Shown: positions 36,842 through 47,000 of the stretch, piece by piece
Layout of the letters: each line of letters opens with the position of its first letter
Numbering within the stretch: the first letter of the stretch is position 1
Assembly: GCF_029624125.1 (NCBI RefSeq)
Contig: NZ_JARSBN010000002.1
Span: 1 to 64,000 of the forward strand
Source: Winogradskyella marincola
GTDB lineage: Bacteria > Bacteroidota > Bacteroidia > Flavobacteriales > Flavobacteriaceae
Direction of reading: 5' to 3'
Length of the DNA: 64,000 bases
Translations under genes and position numbers: made by a program
The notes under the pieces: model-generated
Told to the model about the DNA's origin: nothing
Seen by the model: the letters and a program-made list of their open reading frames with translations, nothing else
Database searches by the model: none

Positions 36842-38638
36842 TTAGTGATGTAATTCCTCTTCACCTTCTTTCATCGGTACAGTTTGAGGCACAAAATCTT
36901 CGTCGTGACCTGGCTTACTGTAATCGTATGGCCAACGGTGTACATGAGGAATTTCTCCTGGCCAATTACCATGAATATGCTCTACTGGAGTTGTCCACTC
37001 TAATGTCGTAGATCTCCATGGGTTTTGAGTCGCTTTCTTACCGTAGAAAATACTACTAAAGAAGTTATATAAGAATATTAACTGAGCTGCTCCTGCTATC
37101 AATGCAAATACTGTTATTACAACTTGAGTATCTGCAGTATCGTCAAATAATGGGAAGTTAGAGTTAGTATAATAACGTCTTGGTAAACCTGCCATTCCGA
37201 TAAAGTGCATTGGGAAGAAAACACCATAAGCACAAACTGCAGTTATCCAAAAATGTAAATAACCCAATTTTTTGTTCATCATTCTTCCAAACATTTTAGG
37301 GAACCAATGGTACACACCTGCAAATACACCATATAATGCTGATATACCCATTACTAAGTGGAAGTGAGCAACCACAAAATATGTATCGTGTACGTTAATA
37401 TCTAATGCACTATCACCTAAAATGATACCTGTTAAACCACCTGTAATAAATGTAGATACTAATCCTATAGAAAACAGCATTGCTGGATTCATCTGAAGAT
37501 TACCCTTCCAGAGGGTGGTTATATAGTTAAATGCTTTTACCGCTGATGGTATTGCAATTAATAATGTAGTAAATGTAAATACAGATCCTAAGAATGGATT
37601 CATACCAGAGATAAACATGTGGTGACCCCAAACTATAGTAGATAAAAATGCAATTGCAAGGATAGAAAGAATCATTGCTCTATATCCAAATATTGGTTTT
37701 CTAGAGTTGGTTGCAATTATCTCTGATGTAATCCCTAATGCTGGAAGTAATACGATATATACTTCTGGATGTCCTAGGAACCAAAATAAGTGTTCGTATA
37801 ATACAGGAGAACCACCTTGGTAATGTAATACTTCACCTTGAATAAATATATCTGATAAGAAGAATGAAGTACCAAAACTTCTATCCATTATTAAAAGTAA
37901 TGCTGCAGATAAAAGAACAGGGAAAGATATAATACCTATTACTGCTGTGATGAAAAATGCCCAGATTGTTAATGGCATTCTTGTCATAGACATCCCTTTT
38001 GTTCTTAAGTTTAATACAGTTACAACATAATTTAAAGATCCTAATAATGAAGATGCAATAAATATAGCCATAGATACTAACCACATAGTCATACCTGTAC
38101 CAGAACCTGGCTGCGCCATTGGCAATGCACTAAGCGGTGGATATATAGTCCATCCTGCTGCTGCTGGACCTGCCTCTACAAAAAATGATAATACCATTAT
38201 TACACAAGACAAGAAGAACAACCAATAAGATACCATATTCAAGAATCCTGAAGCCATATCTCTGGCACCAATCTGAAGTGGAATCAGAAGGTTACTAAAT
38301 GTACCACTAAGACCTGCTGTAAGTACAAAGAATACCATTATTGTACCATGAATAGTAACTAATGCTAAGTATATATCAGCATCCATAATACCATCTGGAG
38401 CCCACTTACCAAGTAGAGCTTCAAAAACAGCATTTTGTTGGTCTGGCCATGCTATTTGCATACGAATCATTAACGACATCATAATACCTATGATACCCAT
38501 TGCTATAACACCAGTAATTAAATACTGCTTAGCTATCATTTTATGATCTTGACTAAATATATACTTAGTCACGAAAGTTTCTTTATGATGATGTACGTCG
38601 TGATCGTCGTGATTGTGTGTATCTACTGTTGCTGACAT
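36842..38638 (-). CDS. coxA: Cytochrome c oxidase subunit I (aa3 type)
   Basis: 598 aa with twelve core membrane helices. The metal and channel residues are present: FWFLGHPEVYIVLLP (CuB His and cross-linked Tyr, A1-type Glu), VWGHHMFISGMNPF (CuB His pair) and HDTYFVVAHFHLVMG (heme a and a3 His). The N-terminus is His-rich (DTHNHDDHDVHHH), the C-terminal tail acidic. Last gene of the act-cox operon; with CoxB it accepts electrons from the Alternative Complex III made by the upstream genes and reduces O2. Confidence 0.98.
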   Translation of the reverse strand: MSATVDTHNHDDHDVHHHKETFVTKYIFSQDHKMIAKQYLITGVIAMGIIGIMMSLMIRMQIAWPDQQNAVFEALLGKWAPDGIMDADIYLALVTIHGTIMVFFVLTAGLSGTFSNLLIPLQIGARDMASGFLNMVSYWLFFLSCVIMVLSFFVEAGPAAAGWTIYPPLSALPMAQPGSGTGMTMWLVSMAIFIASSLLGSLNYVVTVLNLRTKGMSMTRMPLTIWAFFITAVIGIISFPVLLSAALLLIMDRSFGTSFFLSDIFIQGEVLHYQGGSPVLYEHLFWFLGHPEVYIVLLPALGITSEIIATNSRKPIFGYRAMILSILAIAFLSTIVWGHHMFISGMNPFLGSVFTFTTLLIAIPSAVKAFNYITTLWKGNLQMNPAMLFSIGLVSTFITGGLTGIILGDSALDINVHDTYFVVAHFHLVMGISALYGVFAGVYHWFPKMFGRMMNKKLGYLHFWITAVCAYGVFFPMHFIGMAGLPRRYYTNSNFPLFDDTADTQVVITVFALIAGAAQLIFLYNFFSSIFYGKKATQNPWRSTTLEWTTPVEHIHGNWPGEIPHVHRWPYDYSKPGHDEDFVPQTVPMKEGEEELHH

Positions 38639-38664
38639 AATCTATTTATCTGTTTCTTAATTTT

Positions 38665-39723
38665 TTAGTTCAATGATTTTGCAAAAGTGGTCTGTTCTGC
38701 CATCCAAGCATTATATTCTTCTTCGGTCTCTACAATAATTTTCATCTGCATGTTGTAGTGTGACTTTCCACAAATTTTATTACATAATAATAAGTAATCA
38801 AATTCGTAGGTTAATTCTTGACCTGCTTCTTCTATCTCTGCTTGACGTGCTCTTCTAAGGTTGTTAATATTTTGAACCTTATCAATTATATCTGGATTTT
38901 GACGCATATCTGCAGTTGTTACAGTTGGTGTAAATCCGAATTGAGTTACCATACCTGGTACACAGTTCATTTGTGCTCTAAAATAAGGCATGTAAGCTGA
39001 GTGCAATACATCTTGAGAACGCATCTTAAATAAAACTGGTCTATTTACAGGCAAATGTAGTTCTGTAACTATAACGTCGTCTTGAGCGTTAGGATCGCGC
39101 TCATCTACACCTAGTATGTTAGCTCTATCTAAATCTATTAATCTTACGTTAGCTTTTCCAAGTACATTATCTTGACCTGCATATCTAGCTTTCCAGTTAA
39201 ATTGTTGAGCATAAAGTTCTACAATTAAAGGATCTTCTTGGTCATCAACATTCATGATATCATTCCATGTAAATAAACCGTAGATAATTAAACCTGCTAA
39301 AACAACAACAGGAATGCCTGTCCAGATAGCTTCTAAAGTATTGTTATCTGCATAGAATAATGCTTTTCTACCTTTTTCACCTCTGTATTTAAAAGCAAAG
39401 TAGTGTAACAAAAATTGAGTTACTGTCTGTACTATAAAAATAACAACCATAGAAATGGCCATAAGGTTATCTATACCAGGACCATGTTCTGAAGCTGAGT
39501 TAGACATTAAAGGTAAGTCACCTAAATACCAAAAACATAATATAGTAATGATATATATGAAGGCTAAAAAGCCCATCATTAAGTAACCGTTTAACTTATT
39601 ATCTTTATCGTCAGCTACTTGAGAATTGCTTGCTCCTACTTGAGCCAAGTCAAAAATCTTTATCAATTGCCAAATAGCAACAGCTACAAAGAGTACAATT
39701 ATAATCGTTAATAAAGTAGTCAT
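38665..39723 (-). CDS. coxB: Cytochrome c oxidase subunit II (CuA)
   Basis: 352 aa. Two to three N-terminal membrane helices (about 2-22, 49-70, 88-112, and a further one near 138-156), then a cupredoxin domain. CuA ligands: the first His in VLHSAYMPYFRAQ and the cluster CNKICGKSHYNM, i.e. two Cys, His and Met. The residue usually Glu between the two cysteines (CxExC) is Lys here. Residues such as W in WKARYAGQDN correspond to the electron entry strand region. It starts 24 nt after actF and precedes coxA by 26 nt. Confidence 0.97.
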   Translation of the reverse strand: MTTLLTIIIVLFVAVAIWQLIKIFDLAQVGASNSQVADDKDNKLNGYLMMGFLAFIYIITILCFWYLGDLPLMSNSASEHGPGIDNLMAISMVVIFIVQTVTQFLLHYFAFKYRGEKGRKALFYADNNTLEAIWTGIPVVVLAGLIIYGLFTWNDIMNVDDQEDPLIVELYAQQFNWKARYAGQDNVLGKANVRLIDLDRANILGVDERDPNAQDDVIVTELHLPVNRPVLFKMRSQDVLHSAYMPYFRAQMNCVPGMVTQFGFTPTVTTADMRQNPDIIDKVQNINNLRRARQAEIEEAGQELTYEFDYLLLCNKICGKSHYNMQMKIIVETEEEYNAWMAEQTTFAKSLN

Positions 39724-39747
39724 TATCGTATGAGTTCTTTTTAAATA

Positions 39748-41121
39748 TTAATAATGGAAATGTTTACTTTCCTCTGTAAATGGATTTTGTTTTGCTAATA
39801 ATGGTGCTTTTCCTAAAGCTGTAAATACAATGAATAAGAAAAGACCACCAAATAATAAGACAGCACCTATTTCTGGCATACCTATAAACCATCTATCTAC
39901 TACTGTTGCTGGCATAATCCAGTTGAAAACATCTAGATAGTGACCGCAAAGAATTACGATACCTGCCATGATTACAAACCAGTTAATACGCTTGTAATCA
40001 CTATTCATTAATAGTAATAATGGGAAAATAAAGTTCATTGCTAACATTCCGAAGAATGGAAGTTTGTAATGTTCTATTCTAGTAACAAAATAAGTTACCT
40101 CTTCTGGAATATTTGAATACCATATTAACATGAATTGAGAGAACCATAAATAGGTCCAGAAAATACTGATACCAAACATAAATTTAGCTAAATCATGAAT
40201 ATGGCTGTCATTAACAAACTCTAACAATCCTTTAGATTTTAAGTAGATAGATATCATTGCAATTACCGTAATACCACTTACAAACATACTTGCAAAAACA
40301 TACCATCCAAATAAAGTACTAAACCAGTGAGGATCTACACTCATTATCCAATCCCAAGACATCATAGACTCAGTATAGATATAAAACACTAAGAATGCTG
40401 CAGAGATTCTAAAGTTCTTTTTAAAGTTTTTATTATCACTTGCATTATCTTGAGCAATAGAGAACTTTCTAGAGAAATATCTGTATAAAGACCATCCTCC
40501 TAAGAAAATAAGACCTCTAATAAAGAAACCTGTTTTGTTTAACCATCCAGATTTACCTGCCACTAATTTATCGTAGTTTTCGTGTCCTACTTCTGTAACA
40601 CCTTCTTTTAACCATACAAATAAATGGCTATCTGCGGCAAAAGCAATGGCTAACACAATTAAACCACCAGGTAAAACATAAGAAGTAATACCTTCCATAA
40701 CTCTAAATAAGACTGGAGACCAACCTGCTTGTGCTGCATACTGAATTGCGTAAAAAGCAAGAACACCAAGAGCAATCATAAAGAAAAAGAATGCACCAAC
40801 ATAAAGTGCTGCATAAGGTCTGTTGTGGATTTGGTGTAGCGCATGCTCTTCATGATGTGTTAATCCACCATGAGCTTCTTCACCATGATGATCATCGTTC
40901 TTTGCAACAGCATGACCTGCTTCTGCATGCTCATCACCATGAGCTTCTGTAGCATGAGTATCACCATGCGATCCATGACTATTTTCTGCTTTTATATATT
41001 GATCAATGTTTCCTTCATTCCAATGATGTGAATCAATAAAACCATAAGCAACACCTATCAAACCGAGTACCATCATAATAATAGCACCCATTCTTAATCG
41101 ATTTGAAATTTTATATTCCAT
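39748..41121 (-). CDS. actF: Alternative Complex III subunit ActF
   Basis: 457 aa, about ten membrane helices, the usual ActF topology (NrfD-like polytopic). A hydrophilic His-rich loop (about 47-105, with HGSHGDTHATEAHGDEHAEAGH and HHGEEAHGGLTHHEEHALH segments) lies between helices 1 and 2. The SMMSWDWIMSVDPHWFSTLFGWYVFASMFVSG block is typical of ActF/ActC-like proteins. ActF supports the membrane core beside ActC. Position in the actABCDEF-coxBA order confirms the assignment. Confidence 0.94.
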   Translation of the reverse strand: MEYKISNRLRMGAIIMMVLGLIGVAYGFIDSHHWNEGNIDQYIKAENSHGSHGDTHATEAHGDEHAEAGHAVAKNDDHHGEEAHGGLTHHEEHALHQIHNRPYAALYVGAFFFFMIALGVLAFYAIQYAAQAGWSPVLFRVMEGITSYVLPGGLIVLAIAFAADSHLFVWLKEGVTEVGHENYDKLVAGKSGWLNKTGFFIRGLIFLGGWSLYRYFSRKFSIAQDNASDNKNFKKNFRISAAFLVFYIYTESMMSWDWIMSVDPHWFSTLFGWYVFASMFVSGITVIAMISIYLKSKGLLEFVNDSHIHDLAKFMFGISIFWTYLWFSQFMLIWYSNIPEEVTYFVTRIEHYKLPFFGMLAMNFIFPLLLLMNSDYKRINWFVIMAGIVILCGHYLDVFNWIMPATVVDRWFIGMPEIGAVLLFGGLFLFIVFTALGKAPLLAKQNPFTEESKHFHY

Positions 41122-41143
41122 TTATATAATCTTTATCTAAATC

Positions 41144-41704
41144 TTATTTTTCTAAATCTGCCTTTAGTTTCTCAACATAAGCAACTACTTGCCAACGCTC
41201 TTCCTCGTTCAATTGGTTTGCATAAGAACCCATTGTGTTTTTACCATAATAAATAACATGGTAAATACTACCTGTAGTTATTGCTCTACCAGCGTCATCA
41301 TAACTTGGCACACCTAATATTTTTTCACGGTCTACTAGCTTACCTTTTCCGTTTCCTTTATTTCCGTGGCAAATACCGCAGTAAATATCGTAAAGCGCTT
41401 TTCCTTTATCATAATCTACTTGTGTAGAATCTAAAGGACTTGTTAATGTTGTCTTTGCTAGTTCGTACCCTTCATTAGTATTCTCTATCTCATAAGGCAT
41501 AAAGTCACCTCTAGGAATAGTTCCTTCTGCTGGTAACTGTGCTTGAACTCCGTTAGCAAAAGCATCAGATTCCTGATAAGTTTCATAACCTACTGATTGG
41601 TACATATTAGGCATGTATTGATAGTTAGGTCTAGAATCTTTTTTACAAGACACAAAACTTACTAATAAACCTAGTACTACGATATATTTCAATGATGTCT
41701 TCAT
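41144..41704 (-). CDS. actE: Alternative Complex III subunit ActE, monoheme cytochrome c lipoprotein
   Basis: 186 aa from the ATG at 41704 (an ATG 12 nt earlier is possible but overlaps actD). A lipoprotein signal precedes the lipobox Cys in LVSFVSCKKDS (about residue 21). One heme-binding motif CGICH is near residue 115, and a Met ligand candidate lies in GKNTMGSYANQLNEEERWQVVAYV. ActE accepts electrons from the ActA heme chain and passes them to the oxidase. It lies 1 nt from actD. Confidence 0.94.
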   Translation of the reverse strand: MKTSLKYIVVLGLLVSFVSCKKDSRPNYQYMPNMYQSVGYETYQESDAFANGVQAQLPAEGTIPRGDFMPYEIENTNEGYELAKTTLTSPLDSTQVDYDKGKALYDIYCGICHGNKGNGKGKLVDREKILGVPSYDDAGRAITTGSIYHVIYYGKNTMGSYANQLNEEERWQVVAYVEKLKADLEK

Positions 41705-41705
41705 A

Positions 41706-42245
41706 TTAATGTGCATCTTCGTCTTTATCTACAATATTAATTTCAACAGCTCCTGTTTCTTGTAATAATGAAGTTAATTCACTTTCATTATTATGAATAG
41801 CAATTTCCATTAAGAAATGATCATCTGTTGTTCTTGGATCAGGGTTTTCTGCCTTCTTAAAAGGCCACATTCTACTTCTTAGATAAAATGTAATTACCAT
41901 TAAGTGCGCTGCAAAGAATACCGTAAGCTCAAACATAATAGGCACAAATGCAGGTAAATTTTCTAAATAACTAAAGCTTGGTTTACCACCAATGTCTTGT
42001 GGCCAATCTTTAATCATTATAAAATTCATCATTGTAATAGCAACCGTTAAGCCAACACATCCATACATAAATGCTGTTATTGCAAGTCTTGTTGGTGCTA
42101 AACCCATTGCTTTGTCTAGTCCGTGAACAGGAAAAGGAGTATATATTTCCTCGATATGATGCTTTTTTGCCTTTACCGTTTTTACGGCTGACATCAATAC
42201 ATCATCATCTGTATAAATAGCATGAATTACTTTTGAAGCTTCCAT
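41706..42245 (-). CDS. actD: Alternative Complex III subunit ActD
   Basis: 179 aa, DUF3341 family. Cytoplasmic N-terminal domain (IHAIYTDDDVLMSAVKTVKAKKHHIEEIYTPFPVHGLDKAMGL), then two membrane helices (about 57-80 and 100-122) and a C-terminal HDHFLMEIAI-like cytoplasmic tail. ActD binds the membrane face next to ActC. Starts 8 nt after actC. Confidence 0.95.
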   Translation of the reverse strand: MEASKVIHAIYTDDDVLMSAVKTVKAKKHHIEEIYTPFPVHGLDKAMGLAPTRLAITAFMYGCVGLTVAITMMNFIMIKDWPQDIGGKPSFSYLENLPAFVPIMFELTVFFAAHLMVITFYLRSRMWPFKKAENPDPRTTDDHFLMEIAIHNNESELTSLLQETGAVEINIVDKDEDAH

Positions 42246-42253
42246 ATACTATA

Positions 42254-43990
42254 TTAGTTGTTTAATAAATTTTTAGCTTGCCCTGCCCAATCATCACGCT
42301 CTGCTCTTCCTGGGAAAGAACCTGTGATTGAATCTAACAAATCATATTCTGTTTTTGTCATCTTACTAACTTGTAAGAACGTATAAATACCAATACTGTT
42401 TAGTACTTCTTCCATCTTAGGTCCAACACCATTGATCTTCTTTAAATCATCTGCTGATTCTGTTGAAGGATCAAAAGAACCTATGCTACCTAGAAGACTA
42501 TTAACTTTTTCTGAATTGTCAACTGATGCACTATCTTTTGAAGATGAAGCTACAAATCCTACAGGACTTGATGTTCTAGAATCTGCTCCTGTACCTACTA
42601 AGCTATCTCCTCTTTCTCTTATGTTTTTGTAACGCTCACCAGATGACTTTAAGATCGTCTTAACTTCTGCTTGTGCAATTACTGGGAATGTACGAGAGTA
42701 TAATAAGAATAATACAAAGAAGAATCCTATTGTACCTATAAATATACCTATATCTACAAATGTTGGAGAGAACATAGTCCAAGAAGATGGTAAGTAATCT
42801 CTGTGTAATGATGTTACAATGATTACAAAACGCTCAAACCACATACCTATGTTTACAACTATTGATATAAAGAATGAGAACATGATACTTGTTCTAAGTT
42901 TCTTAAACCACATAAACTGTGGAGAGAATACATTACAAGTCATCATAGCCCAATATGCCCACCAGTAAGGTCCTGTTGCTCTGTTTAAGAATGCATATTG
43001 TTCATATTCTACACCAGAATACCATGCAATAAATAACTCAGTGATATAAGCCACACCTACAATTGAACCTGTAATCATAATTACAATGTTCATTAACTCA
43101 ATGTGCTGTACTGTAATATAGTCTTCTAAATTACACACCTTACGCATAATGATAAGAAGTGTGTTTACCATTGCAAATCCTGAGAAAATTGCACCAGCAA
43201 CGAAGTAAGGTGGGAAAATTGTTGTATGCCAACCTGGAATTACAGACGTTGCGAAGTCAAATGATACAATTGTGTGTACAGAAAGTACAAGAGGTGTTGC
43301 TAAACCAGCAAGTACCAATGATACTTCTTCGAAACGTTGCCAGTCTTTAGCTCTACCAGACCAACCAAAACTAATCAAAGAATAAATCTTCTTTTGGAAA
43401 GGTCTAATGGCTCTATCTCTAAGCATTGCAAAATCTGGTAATAAACCTGTCCACCAGAATACTAATGACACAGATAAATAAGTTGAAATTGCAAATACGT
43501 CCCAAAGTAATGGCGAGTTAAAGTTTACCCATAACGAACCAAATTGGTTAGGAATTGGTAATACCCAATATGCTAACCATGGACGACCCATGTGAATAAT
43601 TGGGAATAAACCTGCTTGAACAACCGAAAAGATTGTCATTGCTTCTGCAGAACGGTTAATTGCCATTCTCCATTTTTGGCGGAATAATAAAAGTACTGCA
43701 GAAATAAGTGTTCCTGCGTGACCAATACCAACCCACCAAACGAAGTTAGTAATATCCCAAGCCCAGTTTACAGTCTTGTTAAGACCCCAAACTCCAATAC
43801 CAGTTGACACGGTATAAATAATACAACCTATTCCCCAAAGGAATGCAACCAAAGAGATGCCAAAAACAATCCACCAAGCTTTGTTTGCTTTGCCTTCTAC
43901 CGGTTTTGCTACATCTATTGTAACATCGTGGTACGATTTTTCTCCGGTAACTAAAGGTCTTCTAATAGGTGCTTCGTAATGAGACGCCAT
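42254..43990 (-). CDS. actC: Alternative Complex III subunit ActC (NrfD type) with C-terminal helix-hairpin-helix-like tail
   Basis: 578 aa. Residues about 35-455 are the ten-helix NrfD-like quinol-binding subunit (WWVGIGHAGTLISAVLLLFRQKWR, MAINRSAEAMTIFSVVQAGLFPIIHMGRPWL). A Ser-rich linker (about 456-512) leads to a 65-residue C-terminal domain, DDLKKINGVGPKMEEVLNSIG followed by WAGQAKNLL. The GVGP motif and spacing look like the helix-hairpin-helix domain found at the end of several Bacteroidota proteins (for example extended L21). ActC usually ends near residue 460, so the tail is an addition. The gene lies 29 nt after actB. Confidence 0.95.
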   Translation of the reverse strand: MASHYEAPIRRPLVTGEKSYHDVTIDVAKPVEGKANKAWWIVFGISLVAFLWGIGCIIYTVSTGIGVWGLNKTVNWAWDITNFVWWVGIGHAGTLISAVLLLFRQKWRMAINRSAEAMTIFSVVQAGLFPIIHMGRPWLAYWVLPIPNQFGSLWVNFNSPLLWDVFAISTYLSVSLVFWWTGLLPDFAMLRDRAIRPFQKKIYSLISFGWSGRAKDWQRFEEVSLVLAGLATPLVLSVHTIVSFDFATSVIPGWHTTIFPPYFVAGAIFSGFAMVNTLLIIMRKVCNLEDYITVQHIELMNIVIMITGSIVGVAYITELFIAWYSGVEYEQYAFLNRATGPYWWAYWAMMTCNVFSPQFMWFKKLRTSIMFSFFISIVVNIGMWFERFVIIVTSLHRDYLPSSWTMFSPTFVDIGIFIGTIGFFFVLFLLYSRTFPVIAQAEVKTILKSSGERYKNIRERGDSLVGTGADSRTSSPVGFVASSSKDSASVDNSEKVNSLLGSIGSFDPSTESADDLKKINGVGPKMEEVLNSIGIYTFLQVSKMTKTEYDLLDSITGSFPGRAERDDWAGQAKNLLNN

Positions 43991-44019
43991 AATTATATAA
44001 TTGATTCTTTAATTTTTAT

Positions 44020-47000
44020 TTATGCTTGTGATGTGTTACGTACTTTTGTTTGATAAACCACGTTAGGTTTTACACCAACATGCTCTAACAAGTGATACGC
44101 TCTATCATCTTTTACTAATTCTGAAATTGGACTTCCTTCTTCATTAACATCTCCAAAACGCATTGCTCCACTACCACATGCTGCTGAACATGCACATGCA
44201 TCGTTAAACTCGCCTTTTGCAACAGGTCTTCCTTCGCGCTTAGCTTTAAGGATTACTGCTTGAGTAGACTGGATACAGAAAGAACATTTCTCCATAACAC
44301 CACGTGAACGAACTGTAACATCTGGATTTAACACCATACGTCCTAAATCATCATTCATGTAGTAATCAAACTCATCATTTTGGTTATATAAGAACCAGTT
44401 AAAACGACGAACTTTATACGGACAGTTGTTAGCACAGTAACGAGTACCTACACAACGGTTATACGCCATATGGTTTTGACCTTGACGACCATGCGATGTT
44501 GCTGCTACAGGACAAACTGTTTCACAAGGTGCATGATTACAATGCTGACACATTACTGGTTGGAAAGCTACTTGTGGATTATCCGCTGGATTTTCCATTT
44601 CGCCAAACTCACTTAAAGAGCTTCCTAAGCCAGATATGTTTTCTTTCTTTTCGTTATCACCTTCAAAAGTATCTTGAGAAGAGTAATACCTATCAATACG
44701 CAACCAGTGCATATCTCTACTTCTTCTCATCTCTGATTTACCTACTACAGGCACATTGTTTTCTGCGTGACAAGCGATAACACAAGCTCCACATCCTGTA
44801 CAAGCATTTAAATCTATAGATAAGTTAAAATGATGTCCTACTGTACGGTCAAACTCATCCCATAAGTCTACTTTTGAATCTGTAACTTTTACAGGATTAT
44901 GATCTAATGACACTAGAGGAACAGCATTCCAAACATCTCTGTCTTTTGTATTGAATACCTCTAAGCTAGTTTCTTTAATGATATCTCCACGACCCATTAA
45001 TGTGTTATGCAATTGCACACACGCAAACTCATGTTCACCAGATGCTTTACTTAAAGTTACATCTTGTACAGAGTTAAAGTTGTGGTATAGAGGGTAAGCA
45101 TTAACACCAGTCTTCATTTCTGCTTTCATACCTTCAGCAGTTCTACCATATCCAAATGATAATCCTACTGAACCTTTAGCTTGACCTGGTTGTATAATTA
45201 CAGGAACATTTTCTAAAGTAGTTCCGTTTACTGTAATATTTACTCTGCTTCCGTTTAATCCTCCATTAGCTACATTCCAGTTTTCAAGACCTAAAGCTTC
45301 TGCATCTGCTCTTGAAACTGTTACGTAGTTATCCCAAGTTGTTCTTGTTATTGGATCAGGAAACTCTTGTAACCAAGGGTTATTAGCTTGCTGACCATCT
45401 CCCATTCCTGTCTTAGGATATAGAACCAATTGCATTTTCCCAGCTTTAGCAGATGCTGCTAATTGTCTTGCTGCGTTACCACTTGGTGTTTCTACATTAT
45501 CATCTGAAGAACTATCCTCTACTGCTTCCGTGTTTTCCACACTTGAAGTTGATGTAGACACAAACACACCATCTTGTACAGCTTTGTTAAATGAAGCTCC
45601 ATTTAAAACATCAGCTGTCCAAACAGATTTTAAATAATCTCTGTATGATGTACTATTTCCATTCCATGCTAAAAGCACTTCCTGAAATTGTTTTGTATCG
45701 AATAACGGACGAATTGTTGGCTGCATTAACGAGTAATGTCCTGCTTTTAATTCGAAATCACCCCAAGATTCTAAACTGTGAGGTGCAGCAGCTATATATT
45801 GTGAAAGTACAGATGTTTCATCTTGTTTCATAGAGAATGAAACTGATAATTCTGTTTTCTTTAAACCTTCAGCAAAATCTGTTGAATTAGGAAGTGTGTA
45901 CATTGGGTTAACACCATTCATAATAAGTGCACCAACTTTACCAGCTTTCATATCAGCTACAAGTTGCATTACACCTTTATCACTTCCTTGTCTTGTATTT
46001 ATCGTTGTTTTAGGATCAAATGCCTTACTGTTTAAATACTCATTAATCTCTAAAACTACAGTTTGCGCATTTACGTCTTGAATACCTGCAACAACCACAG
46101 CATTACTACCAGCTTTTGAAATCTCATTTGCAGCAGACTGCACAGCTTTAGCAATGTTTTCTGGTAAATCTACCGAAACAGCACCACCAACTACTAAACT
46201 ATGTAATTTTGCTAGTGCTAATTTCTGTTGATTTGGTGTTAATGGCACACGCTTATCAGCGTTAGCTCCAGATAGAGTCATGTTAGACTCAAACTGGATG
46301 TGACGCGACATTTTTCCATTTTCAGGAATACGCTTTTTTGCATAATCACTATCGAATCCTCCACCTTGCCAATCGCCAAGAAAATCTGCACCAACAGATA
46401 CTATAGTTGTAGCTTTTGAGAAATCGTAATTAGCCATTCCTCTTTTACCATACTTTGCTTGGTATGCATCTAAAGTTGCTGATTCTGAAATCGCATCATA
46501 AGTAACATGCTTTACATTACCATACTTTTCTGCAAACTCAGAAACCAATTTATTAGTTGAAGGACTTGGCGTTGTAGCTGTTAAGAAAACGATTTGCTTA
46601 TCGTCACTTAAGCTATTTAATTTTGAAGTTGTTTCAGAGACAAAAGTATCCCAAGAAATGGTATCATTACCCTTCATTGGCGACTTCACTCTTAAACTAT
46701 CGTATAAACCTAATATAGAAGCATGAACTCTTGCATTAGCACTGCAATTTGTTTTTGCATCTGTATTGTTTTCAATTTTTATTGGTCTTCCTTCTCTTGT
46801 TTTTACCAAAACACTTGCAAAATCATAACCATCTGCAATTGTTGTTGCATAGAAATTAGCAACACCTGGCACTATTTCTTTTGGTTGATTTATATAAGGA
46901 ATTGACTTAATTACCGGACCTTCACAAGCAGCCAACGAAGCAGCAGCTGTACTAAACCCGATATACTTTAAGAAATCACGACGCGATGTAGATGACGACT

